In this document: piece by piece, positions 1-12,439 of the stretch
Numbering within the stretch: position 1 is the first letter of the stretch
How the letters are laid out: every line of letters starts with the position of its first letter
DNA from: Manduca sexta
Lineage: Eukaryota; Arthropoda; Insecta; Lepidoptera; Sphingidae
Length of the DNA stretch: 64,000 bases
Direction: 5' to 3'
Assembly (NCBI RefSeq): GCF_014839805.1
Contig: NC_051135.1
Span: 10,729,291-10,793,290 of the forward strand
Program-made: the position numbers and the translations under genes
Notes under the pieces: generated by a model
Database searches by the model: none
Told to the model about the DNA's origin: nothing
What the model saw: the letters and a program-made list of their open reading frames with translations, nothing else

Positions 1-50
1 GGAGGCCCATATACAGCAGTGGACGTCCTGTAGCTAATGATGATGATTAA
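1..50 (+). mobile_element. RTE-like LINE 3' end at window edge
   Basis: GGAGGCCCATATACAGCAGT encodes the end of the usual LINE C terminus (..YxQQW..), followed by a stop and the tail GATGATGATT. It is cut by the window start. Confidence 0.6.
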
Positions 51-986
51 CAATTATTTACTTCTCATTTTTATTTAATTTTAGAAATATGTTTTTTTAT
101 TTTGATTGATTGCATTTTTCACTTGATGGTGAGTAATACAGCATTCTATAAACAGAAGTAACAGCATACAGATCCTTTGAATTACAAATTTCTTCGTGGC
201 ACTTCACTACTGGTATCACCATTACACATAAGGCGTTAAATCTCATAATGCCCAGTTATTACGCTGGCTACAATACTCTTTAAATCGGAACTCATAATTC
301 CAGTTTGACGGTAGAAAAAGAAACTGTGGTGATACCTAGGCGGCCCCTCGCATACAAAAGACCGGCAAATGTGGGTATAATTTTAATGAAAAAGATAAAC
401 TTGACTGATTCACAATACGTTTATTACCAAAGAATATCGTGAAATATTCCAAAACAGATAAGCATTCTGCATAGTTCCATACCACTATCCGAGCCAAATC
501 CTGTCCCGTGTCATCGTCAAATAAACATTAATAACGCCGAGCATGTTTATTACCGCTCCCCAAAATTTATTATCAACAGAAATCCGAAGCCATCCCAGCC
601 TATCAATACATTATTCCTTTGACATAGCCTGATAGCGGAGAAAATTTATGCCTTGATAAGGGAAACCATTTTCTTAATGGATTGCTCAGTTAATGTGATT
701 TTGTTTTTAATTTCATTACAATTTCCTCGGTTTTAAGATTTTTGTACGAAGCGATTAATCTGTTTAGCTTGGGTTAAACTGATTTCCTCTCGACGTGCTG
801 TCTGAGCGGATAATGATTATATCACTATAGCCTAAGGATATTGGGTACATACCTTCCTACGTTGTAGGTAACTTTTAGTTAGCTTTATAACTATGTGAAA
901 TATTAAATTTCTAAATTTAGAAGCGTATATTCTGATAAGTAGTACAGGCATACGATGCAAAATGATGGCAACTATTTGTCACTATA

Positions 987-1290
987 GGGTATTTGACTAT
1001 GTTTGATTTTGTTCATTTTTTAATTAGTAATAGCAATTAGTACAAAAAACTGAAATCCTTCTGTGAAAACAGCATTAAAATTCGATAAAAAGGAGGTAGT
1101 AATTCTAAATTCAAATATTGCTACGTGCAGGAGTGGGCGTGGAGTGGAGATGTTCGCTGACGTCACATGCTAGTATTCCGTCTTTTGTCTGTTTTTTAAC
1201 ACTCACCCTACTACCAAACTTCAATAAATTATAAATTGTGGATTTTTCATCAGATTTCATAAAAGTTATAAAAAAATAAGTCAAATACCC
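987..1290. mobile_element. MITE with GGGTATTTGAC termini, copy 1
   Basis: TA|GGGTATTTGACTATG...AAGTCAAATACCC|TA. 304 bp, TA-type target, interior GGAGTGGGCGTGGAGTGGAG and TGACGTCACATGC shared with 16683-17049 in reverse. No coding. Confidence 0.75.
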
Positions 1291-1625
1291 TATAGTTAGA
1301 AGCGATTTTGATTAAAATAAAAAGAACTATCACTGACTATACAAAATACTTTCACAAGGACTTTACCAACCTACCGACCGGTACAAGTGTCAATGACTAA
1401 CCGCCTCGGTCTTTTTTTGCCTTAATAGACAAACAAGTAAGCTGTCCGCCTGATGGTAGGCAGAATCCGCCGCACATAGACTAAATCAATACCAGAAGCA
1501 CAGGCAAGCCGTCACCTACCTTTCTCGGGTCTGGTAAACGTTCAGTGTTTTTATAGCAAAAAGTGATAAAAAATACCCTCACAATAACATTTAAGTGTTT
1601 TTATAGTATAACTGTAAAACTATCA

Positions 1626-1786
1626 TAATGATTTCTAATGTTTACGTGAATGTTAGACATTAAATTTAAACTATTTTTCGGCCTTCATGGTCCCGGGGGG
1701 GACGGCTGAAAAGTCTTCGAAACGTCGGGAGAAAACTAAAATATTAAAACCGCGATAAAATCCGAAAAATTGTTTAATTTTAATGT
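1626..1786 (-). mobile_element. foldback retroposon copy H1
   Basis: The tail (TAATGATTTCTAATGTTTACG) is at the left end, so the copy is antisense to the window. It contains AAGTCTTCGAAACGTCGGGAG and the CGCGATAAAATCCGAAAAAT arm. No clean target duplication. Confidence 0.65.
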
Positions 1787-1805
1787 AATAATATCAGTTA
1801 CTTCA

Positions 1806-1985
1806 ACCAAATTAATCAAAAGTTGATCGGTTGATAGTTGTTTCAACTATACTAAACTAATTAACAGTTGATTTGTTGACAGTTGTTTCATGCATACTAA
1901 ACTGATTGACAATCGATTGTCGCTTCAACCAAATTCCTAAACTGATCAACAGTTGATTAATTGAAAGTCACTTCTATAGTTCATT
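1806..1985 (+). repeat. degenerate tandem repeat, about 45-bp unit, 4 copies
   Basis: Units begin near 1806, 1851, 1896 and 1936 with (A/C)C(T/C)AAA(C/T)TRAT, and each carries a TTGATnn(G/T)TTGA(C/T)AG-like core. It sits immediately right of foldback copy H1. Confidence 0.6.
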
Positions 1986-2281
1986 AGTTTACGGTTGCAT
2001 CAATTAAGTTGACCTGCGGCAGCGTTTGACGCTCCTCTAAATTTGGATGAGTTTTATTCGAAAAACAAGCTACGGAAGAAAGGCAGAGTTGAGTAACCAA
2101 TTCTTCGCCAATCTCTGTATCTTTTATAATTATTTTAATAACTAAAAGACATGAGTATATATTTTAGTAGTAGTCTACATAGCCCAGGCAACTGGTAAGG
2201 TCACAAATTAAATTTGCGTAACTTTTACAAACCAAAATATAAACTTCAATTGACTAGGTTTGAATTATTAAATTATAATTT

Positions 2282-2475
2282 AAATCGTCTCCCGTCTCAG
2301 TCTCGTCTCAGGAAGACGCAGCGTAGGCAGGCCTCCTACGAGATGGACCGACTATCTGGTGAGGGTCGCCGGATTCGATGGATGAGGGCGGCCCAGAACC
2401 GGTCCCTGTGGCCCTCAATGGGCGAGGCCTATGTCCAGCAGTGGACGATTCCTGGCTGAAATTATGAATTCAAAT
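2282..2475 (+). pseudogene. RTE-like LINE reverse-transcriptase 3' fragment
   Basis: Encodes the C-terminal tail of a lepidopteran RTE-type endonuclease/reverse transcriptase, with W-M-R-A-A-Q-N-R-S-L-W and EAYVQQWT followed closely by the stop. The upstream reverse transcriptase domains are absent, so this is a dead 5'-truncated insertion. GC-rich compared with its surroundings. Confidence 0.7.
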
Positions 2476-5173
2476 CGAAAAACTCATAGCGTTCATTCAA
2501 CAAAACCTCGGGCTCACAAGAAGATCTATTAGGGGCAAGGATCTTATCCTCAATATCACTTTGCCTTCAAGCTATAAACAGCATAACATAGCCTGTAACT
2601 CATCACAGGGGAAACTAATCACCGGTAAGTAATTCACATAAAATGTATGAAAGCCATTTCCACGCACTGAAACTCTGTTATAAATAATCGTGTTAGCAGC
2701 GCATCCGGCCGTAGTGATGGGGCTGTTATTTATAGAAAAATATAGGCTCCGTTGATCATAATGCGTTTATTTGTGCGTGATTGATTCCTTGTGAAGGATT
2801 AGCGTTGTTTATTGTGCTTTTATGGTGGTTTGAAATAACCTCATATACTTCAAAGATTATACTTATATCACATTTGGGTTGTCATACACACACTAACCAT
2901 TTTTATCCCCGTAAGGGTAGGCAGAGGATCTATTAGTGCACTCAATTACACTACGTCAATTCCCTCCCATCATGTGATAGAAAAATCTTTCGCGCTGTTT
3001 TCGGCAAACAAATTCGTGAGGTTTTTCAATCCCTTTGGTCGCCTGGTAACCGCCGCACATTACATCGATTTGAAGTAAATTCATCTGATACAAGATGTAT
3101 CAAAGCTTTTAGAAGCCGACCTACTAACGATGTTGTTTTGATGTAAGCAATGTTTTTTAGTTATATTTAATTCGAATTTGTGAATACTGGATAGTAAAGG
3201 GACATCCGAATAATTACTTTATGGGGAATATATTATATGACGTTAACCGTATTTTAAGAAGCTATTCGAAATTCATAATACTTGCAGAAAAAAAGTTAAA
3301 CAGCATGTTTCAGGAATATGGTGTCTTTACATTAGCTATTTATATTTTTTATGTTTAATTTGCTTATTGTTTCATTAATTTCGTAATGAATATGCCATTA
3401 AAACGTAATTCCGTGCATCTTTTCCTCAAGTACGATCATTTAATTTTGCAACCAATATTATTAGACAATGATATCAAGGAAAATTTTGGTAGTTTAGAAT
3501 TTACAAAAAAACCTAACATTTATTTTAAAAGGAAATTATTCCTACATTTTTGCATATTCCCGTAACTCGTGCGCTGTAAATATATGGACGAATGCTCAAG
3601 GCCATTTGTTCGGGCGAAGGCCTTAATTACAAAATCAGTTCTTCCCTTTTTTATAAAATTGGGGTCACTTTGCCGGTATAAAAAGAATATTTATTCCTCA
3701 GAATAATATTACTTTTTAACATTCAAAACAGTATTATTTCTAACTTTGCATCTTGGCCGCTCGAGTTGAAAAAGACATTAACTGACTTTCCCTAAGAACT
3801 CCGATCAATAAGGTTCAATTTAAAAGATATTTTTCATAACGCAACAATACATCAACTTCTAAAGTCCAACAAAGCACGGAAGCTAATATTACGTGTTATC
3901 AGAAGGATATTTACGAGCACCTATTTTATCAAGGAGGGCGAGCTTGGGCACGGCTTACAATTAACAATCAATAACTTAGGAGTTTATGTTCAATTTGTAA
4001 TCTCGGATTGACATTGATTATTTGATTCGCCTTACTTTGAGACTTTACAGACAATGTCTCAAGGCGATAAGGCCGCTGTTTACGGACAGGCGTGGCCAGT
4101 CGAGCTACCTTTTTCTTACGTTATTTAATTGTAAATGACTAGTTCTTCTCTTTTTATATTATGGCTTCGATCGTTACAAAACTACTTATACATTGTGTCT
4201 AGCCGGACACTAGCATACGAGATACCTAACATCTAGTAATACAAAGAATATTTCAATTTACTAAATCAATCAGCCAAAATAAACAGCATCCTTCCCAATG
4301 CGCAAATGAATTTCAACTGATCTAATGCGGATGTCCAAGTTTCGGTCCGGTTACATTGCATTAGCGTTGTCGGCAAAGACAAATGGTGTTTGTTCGACAA
4401 ATTCCCGACGTTTGATACTTTGCTTAACTCTTATGTGAATTGTTTGACTTGGCCAACCGCTCTTAGTTTAAAGTCTGAGTAATTTCTTTGTTCCGCTTAA
4501 AGCTTATTATTTTAAAATTGTTATTATCGGTTATAATATTTTTAGATTCTTCAGTTTTTAATTTATGAGTGTCTAGTTAAGACTTGCGCATTTCTCTGTC
4601 TGCAGGGTCCTAATAGATCATTTGAGTAGATACCTGGATGATTTTAATTACACCATAAACATTCCCTATTTTAGAGATCGTCATGATGTTACAAAAAGGA
4701 AGAAACACAACTTCAATAATATTGACCATTTTTAAAATTATTTTTTGTTGTAAAAAGTAAACATATTTTAAAGTCACACCGTCCACGATGAACTTTCATG
4801 AAAATGTTAATATTATGTGTACTGCTGGCTCTAACGTTGGAACATCCTCCAGTCTTAATTTTACTTAGTGGACTTCAGTTAGTTTATTTTTAACGGGAGC
4901 TGTGTACTCGCAGGTGCATCTAATTTCATTTATTAAGTTTGCTCTTTTGCTACTACGCACATGTTAAACACGTTATCCTTTAACACAAAAGGCATGAAAT
5001 CATTTAAATTTTCTTTCTGTGTTTTATTATTAATTTTATAATCAACAACTTTAGTTTTATCAGAGACTATATAAGACTGATTTAGAATTTAACTACCTAC
5101 CTATTTCATTTACTGTCAATATGTCTAACATTACGGTGATTAATGGTTGATGATGAATTGAACGTGGCATAAC
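2476..5173. other. no gene seen (intergenic)
   Basis: AT-rich single-copy-looking DNA. All frames are short. I found no domain, RNA gene or named repeat. Confidence 0.6.
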
Positions 5174-5181
5174 ATGTTCTA

Positions 5182-5346
5182 CAGTGGCGAAGGGTCCATA
5201 TAACTGGTTTCCTGCCATCTTCCTTTTCGTAATGTATGTTAAATCTAATTATCATTAGAACGATATGCAGACTGCATTTATGCATATAAGTACCTAAATT
5301 ATTTTGTGTCGGATTCCCTTTCGTAAAATTTCACCACTCGCCACTG
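5182..5346. mobile_element. hAT-type MITE, uninterrupted
   Basis: Termini CAGTGGCGAAG / CGCCACTG with a perfect 8-bp duplication ATGTTCTA at 5174-5181 and 5347-5354. 165 bp, no coding. It is the empty-site counterpart of the interrupted copy at 37474-38492. Confidence 0.9.
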
Positions 5347-6057
5347 ATGTTCTATATAGTGACGCTTGAGAGGCAATCATATGTAAGTGGCAGATTTATG
5401 CGGAAAATGAATAATATAAATATTTGAGTCACCAGATTTTTCTGCGTCATTTGATCTAAGTTTTGTAGGTCTAAGACAATTTTAATGTCATTACACTATA
5501 TGTTTATAAAATAAAAAGTTGAATTGTTATGAATTTTCATAATAAAATAAGAACATTAAAGCACTCTGCTAAACAATTTACTGATTGTCGCTTAGCTTAA
5601 GCGTCGATAGGAATATAAAAAATCTTCACAAAATAGGTATGACTTGCCATAATTTATTTATGCTCGAGTACTTAACAATGAAAACATGATATTATTAAAT
5701 TATTTGAGGAAAGTTAGTTACCATCTTAACTAATACTAACGTTTGACGTAATCCTCTCCGGCTTATTTTCGTGTTACTGTAACCGTGCCTCGTTTGGTGC
5801 AAGTAAAATTAGTACGAGATTACGACTTTGGTAATAGTGATAGCTTAGTAAGGAATGCAACAGACTGCCTTGACGGGAATTGGGGTTTCAATATGAAAAG
5901 GCACTTATTACTTCTAAATAAGAATTTAAGAAGCTAAATCGATTGCAGATGCCATTATCATCAATCGTATAGATAGAAATGGAAATAATACAGACACGAC
6001 TCGTCAAGATATATCTGTTCCAGTTGACTAGATACATAACAGTAAGGAAAAATTTGT

Positions 6058-6255
6058 GCTCCGGTTTGAAGGACATGGTAACCAGCGTATTATTGGGCAT
6101 TGTGAGGCTTAACATCTAATGTCTCTGGGTGATGAACGCAGTAAAACACCACACAGTACTTTAAAATTAAATGGTCTGGATAGTGTTGCTACTGTTTATG
6201 GGTCGTATTGGTTACCATCAGGCGAGCGACATACTCGTCTAATCTTTCAATTAAA
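6058..6255 (-). repeat. family C copy, truncated
   Basis: CTCCGGTTTGAAGGACATGG to GTTACCATCAGGCGAGCGAC, antisense. Forms an inverted pair with 6575-6745. The small ORF at 5888-6115 is partly made of this repeat. Confidence 0.55.
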
Positions 6256-6574
6256 AAAAAAACTCCTATAATATTAAGAACTTAATTCTCGTCCGCTGCT
6301 CTTCTATAGTACAGATTTCAAAACAAAACCTTTTGGTAATTTGACACATTCAGATATGCAAAAAAGGGTGCTCCAAGTACCAAATGGCCCTACTGAAATA
6401 ATTATGTGAGCCCGTTTGATGTACTACCTCTGTGCTTGCCCCACTTTAACCCAGATTAATGGTTGGATTTGCGACATCAATATTACTTTTGGAGTATAAT
6501 TTGGATTTGCGGATTTATATTTTAATCAGTTATTTAGTGTTTTTAACTTCAAAGTTATTTATTTTAATTTAGCA

Positions 6575-6745
6575 ATGAAACGAAAATGTTGTTCGCTTGA
6601 TGGTAAACGACACGACCATCATTATCAGTAGCAACACTGTCAAGCACTATAAATTACGGAATACTACGTGGCCTTCTATAGCGTTTAACACCCTGAGACA
6701 TGAGATGTTAGGTCAAATAATGTCCAGTGAATAAGCTGGCTACTA
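6575..6745 (+). repeat. family C copy, truncated
   Basis: GTTCGCTTGATGGTAAACGA, CCCTGAGACATGAGATGTTAG and AATGTCCAGTG. Confidence 0.55.
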
Positions 6746-9700
6746 AGAGTAGAATACTTAACATTGGATAAAAATCTTAAATTTTTATTTGTCTACTCCC
6801 ACACATTTCCTTTGTGTTACTATTAATTTCACTTTAAGCCTCCTTCTGAACATTATTTGTCCATAACAATATAGTATTTTTTATACAATTTTTAGATTGT
6901 CATTTACCTAATGTATATTAAAAATTATCCAGCGAGAGCACAGTATGATTTTATGTTTTGCTATAGAAGTAGACAAAGCCGTTTATCCTATTAACACTCC
7001 TTCCACCTGTTCTTATCGCACTCCGATGCGGGCTGGACCCCCTTTTTCAATCATGGTTCAGAATCGTTTTAGCTCAATGTTTCTGACTGACCGTTAGCCA
7101 GGGTAACCTCATTTATAGATCTAGCTAAAGGTGAATTATGTTAGAAATACCTACTAAAATAAAAAAAATAAAAAAATTGCCACTTGATCTGAGATTTGAA
7201 TCCAAAACCTCTTTATTCATAGCCATATTTTCTGCCACTGGATTTGGCGGCGACAGTTTCATATTGAGAACAATAGTAAAATATAACAACCAAAAATTCT
7301 TATATAGTCGTAGCAACAACCAAATATGTGTTTATCTAGTGCGCTTAATCAAAAAAAGAGTTTTAGTTTCAACACAATATAGTTAAATTGACATTAAATA
7401 TGGCCTCAGTAACATGAAGAGTTATATATTTCTCCCAAGGGCAAGGAAATCCTAAATCCATCACCGTACCGAAACTCGGGCTAATCGTGCGTCAACCAAT
7501 ACGGGTCAAAGGTCGTTCATACTTAATCGAGGTAATCCATTTGGCAGACAAGTTTTATACCCTGTCCAATATACATTGACCTCCCGACCCCCCTTGGAAG
7601 TAAACACGACACGCGGAGAAGGAGCAAACCGATTTGTCGCGGGAGGTCTAACTATCCGGTGATGTTTTATCAGGTCGTAAATTTGAGCGTATCTGGCGAG
7701 ACGTCAACTTTTGAAAGGTTAGTACAGAAGGTTAGTTGAAAGACGTAGTTGGTGAATATAAAGAGGATTACGAAATCTATAGTATCTATAGTACTATAGG
7801 AAATACTAATAATGCGAAAGTTTGGATGTTTGTTACTCATTCACGCCAGAACTGTTGGACAGATCTCGATGGGATTTGCTATAGAGATGGATTATAGTCT
7901 GGAATAGCACACAGGCTAATTTTTATCCAGGCAAATTGTAACGGCAATTTTATCCCGCAAAAACTTATTCACGTGGGCGGAACCGCAAACAAAGGCTAGT
8001 GAAAAATAAAATATCTAACAAGATACCACCAACGTAATTCTGTGGATTATTAGATATATTTTCCTTTTTCAATATTAAAGGAAAGAAGCTTCTTACCTAC
8101 GTCTATGTTTTTGCTATTATCCTATTTAGAGAATCTGCGGGTGGGGATGTGGATTTATTGTGTTTTATATGACTAAGAATTCCTAAAATAAAAGAATCAA
8201 ATTTTCTCAAACATAATATGATATTATGGTTTTTTATTAAAGAAAAATAAAATACAACATAATAGCAACAGAATAAGCTCAAATTCAATGCAAAAGAAAT
8301 ATAAACACTCGGTCGAAAATTCCTTTGAACAGAGCTCAAGTGTAAAATAAAAACTGAATTTACACTAACTAAAAATCGCCATAAACTGCTTTGGCTTGGT
8401 CGAAGCGGTGAAAACCGCAGAGGGCGCTCGTCTGGCATTTTATACCTCAAAAGGGTGTGAAAATTAGTGCGTTTCACCGCACTAGACAAAGTCTAAAGTG
8501 GTGCTTATCTTCATAAGAGTGTGAGGGTTCGAAAACACGGTAGAGTGTTGTGCGCCGGCGCGCTTCTAAAAATTTACGACAGTTGGTGTTGTTTTACAAG
8601 TTTTATTTAAAGAATTACGGGCTTAGTTATGCTTTTATTTTGAAGTGGAATATGCAGAGATTTTATAGTCAACATTTTTGTGGAAATTGTGTTCGAATAA
8701 CCGATGTGGAGGCATAAGGCTACCCAAATATATTACTTCATCCGCTACGCATTCACAATACAAACAATATATTGTATTCTGTATGTAGTGTAAACAATAT
8801 TGCTTTAACAGAATAATGTCTATAACATAAGCTCCTTCATAAACATAATCTGATGAATATATTATTATGAGGCACAATATATTGTTTGTTCGTTACTGTA
8901 CTAACATGTTTTGACTAGTTGTATTCTTGTATAGAGTAGCGTAACAATATTAGTACAAAGTTTGTATGTTTGTGGCTAAACTCCTTAAACTTTCCTAAAG
9001 TCACTATGGCGTTCTAATCATACGTAAAATTATCACAAATAGCTGCCACTTTGATTCAATTTTATCATTAAATTAAGTTTAAATAAAATTCACTGATTTT
9101 TAATCAGATATTTTTACATTATATAGTCTTTATTTTAATTTAAAATTTGATAGAATAAAACATATTATGAAACGATTAAAATATTCAAATTTATTTTTAT
9201 TTCAGTACTTACAATAACAATTTGCAATTACCAAAGTGACTTTAACTTTATTCATACAGTTTGGAGTCTCTATATGCTAGTTGAAGTTCATTTGACCAAC
9301 TAATTATACAACTAGAGCAACTACTCTGCACTATAACAGCCAACTAGCAAAGCCATCTTAATGCTCTTACTGAAACAAGGAATTTAGTTATTCCCAACAC
9401 AAACTATACTAAACGTAATTGACATGAATAAGTGAATATACCTTCTGCAGATAGGATTAATGATTTCTTATGTTACAGGAGTTTCTAATGTTGTTATAGG
9501 ACTACTTAAAGATGGTAGAACCGTGGTTTAGCCAGTTTTTTTACAACACTAATAGCATAACCGCGAAGTGACACTTATTACCACTGAGCACTCCATATTT
9601 CAGTTGCTTATTCTTGATTACCATAATGACCCATTTGCGTACACCTTTTGTCATAAACAACACAGCGTCTTAGAAACTTTAAAATATATACACCTGCGGC

Positions 9701-10779
9701 CATGAACATAATACCGACCCGTATGTTTCCATGTGTGTATTAAAGTTTGAGTGTGGCGGCGCATTACGGCACCGAATGCGCGGCCTAGTTTTTATTAGTA
9801 TTCACACGTCCTCAGCGGAATTCGTAAAAGTTTTAAGGTCTTCGGAGTTAATAAAATATAATTAGGTCAAGTGGTTTAGTGGGTAGTTTGGAATTTTAAG
9901 TTTGCAGGCTCATTTAACATTAGTATGCTTTGGTGGTGAAACGTGGTAATCAAGGTATTTCGAGGTCTCAAAATATTAACTGAGTTTTTCTCGTCATTCC
10001 CAAATGAAATCAGTGAATTTTGGCACTCAAAATAAAATCAATGAATAGCATTAATGCAATATATTTTAAAATGAAAGAAAGAAACAAATGAAGAATGAAA
10101 GAAAAACGACTTATTACTAATGCCATTTAATCCCAAGGGCGTTATTAAAGATGTAAAAAGATTAATTTCTATTGAGGCCACTATTAAATTTATACGGGGT
10201 TTGGCGCGATGTAACCATTCTTCATTACGATGAAGATAAATCAAACCATAATAGAGTTAAATCTATAGAAAATTTAGAACCTTACCGAAGAACTCTTCTT
10301 AAAATATAACCCACCATTTATCATTAAAACATTTTCAAATTAGCAATTACGAAAAACATCAACACGCTGACAACAAATTCCGTTTTTAACTTCAAAGTTA
10401 CGGAACCATTAGGCGGAGAGGCAAGAGTGCTCGTACTCCGAGGGTCGGCTCTCTCAGCTAATTAATAAAAGTGTCGCAAAAAAGTTGTCTCATAAATTGC
10501 GACACTGCCGCTGTTGACTTTACAAAACGTTGCCTTAAGCAATACATAGAGATCATTGTTTTATTTGTTCATGGTGGTAGGTCTCTGAAATGTGAGAGTT
10601 TATTTATTTATTTATTTGTAATAAGGTACACCAACAGCACTACATATTACATCAATCAATATTATAAAAAACTATAAGGTACAGCATCTGATATGTGTGC
10701 TACTAATAGGTGAACACAGCATTTACCACTAACAACATTATATACTAAATAATTTGTCTATAAAAACTATTGTAAACTA
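6746..10779. other. no supported gene (intergenic)
   Basis: Holds a 128-codon open frame on the - strand (8103-8489) without recognisable domain and a GC-richer patch at 8380-8570 (GCGCCGGCGCGC). An inverted ACAATATATTGT motif occurs at about 8760 and 8875. Otherwise AT-rich, no recognised repeat. Confidence 0.5.
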
Positions 10780-11065
10780 TTGAGAGTTCGCTTGGGTTGG
10801 TGTCACCGCAATGTCTATTTCTGCCGCCAAGCAACGGTATGTAGTGTCTGTTGTGTTTCGGTTTGAAGGACATTGTAGGCAGTGTAACTACTGGACATAA
10901 TAAAACTTAACGTCTCATGTCTGAGGATGGCATGCGCAGTGGAATACCAAACAATACTTTCTAATTCTAGGTTTTGGATTGTGATTCTATTGTTTATGGA
11001 TTGTCGTACCACTTACCATCAGGCGATTGCCTCTCATCTCGTCATTTATTTCAATAAATAATGTG
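10780..11065 (-). repeat. family C copy
   Basis: GAGAGTTCGCTTGGGTTGG, CGGTTTGAAGGACATTGTAG and CTTACCATCAGGCGATTGCC in antisense order. Confidence 0.6.
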
Positions 11066-11770
11066 CCAACCTCACAGTTAAGCTGTTTAACCTTTTCCAT
11101 TCGGCCTTATTCCTCTCCAAAATGGGGTCAACGCAACAGTTTTCAAGCACATTGTAGCAAGGATTTTGCTTTAGTTTTACAGGCCACCTTGCAGAAGTCC
11201 TCTGGAGGAATACAGTCGCAATATACTTAAATCAAAATCAAGACCCCGGAGGGAAAGCTTGGAACAAAACTGAGCATTTGCGCTCTTATCTCGCTTGTAC
11301 ATGGTATTGAGTGACCCAATATGGGAATTTATGATGTGCAGTATCGAAACTGAAATACCCTGAGAGCCCTGTGGTAGTTTCGTCATTTATGGGAACGTGT
11401 AGAATATTATTTAGTTTTTGCATCGCTCGCATCATTGCTCAAAATCATTTTATTATTATTTTACGGGTACAAAATTGAAAATAACAAGCTGATACTGTTT
11501 TTTTAAATAAATGAACATTTTTAAATCCTTATTTATGTCGTAAAATTAATCTAAATCCATTTAACGATTGTAATCAGTCGAGAAACATCCAAACATCCCG
11601 AAAACTTTGTGTATGTTAAACATGAAATTGAAAACAAAATTCTCATTAAACTTCTTACAACGGAAACCGTCAAGGTCTCAGACATCCTGCGTCACTTTTC
11701 CTGTTCTGAAGTAAAAGTAACCTATCTATTTATTCAGTGAATGGTTTTATGCCGATATTAAAGTAAATAT

Positions 11771-11935
11771 AGTTCTCTATAGGAATTTCGAAGGTGTGTG
11801 AAGTCTACCAATCCGCACTGGGCCAGCGTGGTAGACTAAGACCTAATCCCTCTCAGTAGTAGAGGAGGGCCGTGCTCAGCAGTGGGCAAGTATATAATAC
11901 AGGGCTGATATTATTATATTATTATTATTAAAGAA
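11771..11935 (+). mobile_element. SINE family T, 3' half
   Basis: CTATAGGAATTTCGAAGGTG through GGCCAGCGTGGTAGACTAAG and CAGCAGTGGGCAAGTATATA, ending in ATTATTATTATT. 5'-truncated. Confidence 0.75.
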
Positions 11936-12014
11936 AACATAAGTAAATGTATTGTATATTTATTATTTCATAAAACTTGATTTACACTAAAGAGTTTAAA
12001 TAAATAAATAAATC

Positions 12015-12150
12015 AACGTACGACCACGAAGTGGACAGATGATCTCATAAAAGTCGCAAGAGGTTGCTGGATGCGGGCCGCTTACAATAGTCGATCTGGG
12101 AATCTTTGGAGGAGACCCATGTTCAGCATGACATTCTGCGGTTGATGATC
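12015..12150 (+). pseudogene. RTE-like LINE 3' fragment leading into a minisatellite
   Basis: GTGGACAGATGATCTCATAA...GGTTGCTGGATGCGGGCC...GGAGACCCATGTTCAGCATG corresponds to the W-T-D-D-L..V..W..AA...F.EE..VQ end of the same LINE family, with frame damage. Its tail (CTGCGGTTGATGATCATTG) passes into the tandem array at 12124-12435. Confidence 0.6.
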
Positions 12151-12435
12151 ATTGAAGTAAATCAATTCTACAATTTTAATTAGTTGACATATTCAAACAT
12201 CTCCATTCTGCGGCTAGTGATGATAATGATTATAGTAAATTCTTTCCACAATTATAATTAGTTGACATATTCAAACATCTCAATTCTGTGGCTGATGATG
12301 ATTATAATTAAAGTAAATCCATTCCACAATTATATTTAGTTGACATATTCAAACATCTCAATTCTGCGGCTGATGATGATTATAATTAAAGTAAATTCAT
12401 TCCACAATTATAATAAGTTGACATATTCAAAAATA
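12124..12435 (+). repeat. 78-bp minisatellite, about 4 units
   Basis: GTTGACATATTCAAACATCT recurs at 12183, 12261, 12339 and 12417 (last copy altered), exactly 78 bp apart. Each unit contains the LINE 3' tail motif CTGCGGCTGATGATGATTAT, so the array grew from the end of the LINE at 12015-12150. Confidence 0.9.
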
Positions 12436-12439
12436 CCTC

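Noticed and set aside
8103..8489. 128-codon open frame on the - strand
   Set aside because: Second longest frame in the window, but no recognisable domain, low-complexity hydrophobic composition, AT-rich second half and no splice partner. Not called as a gene.
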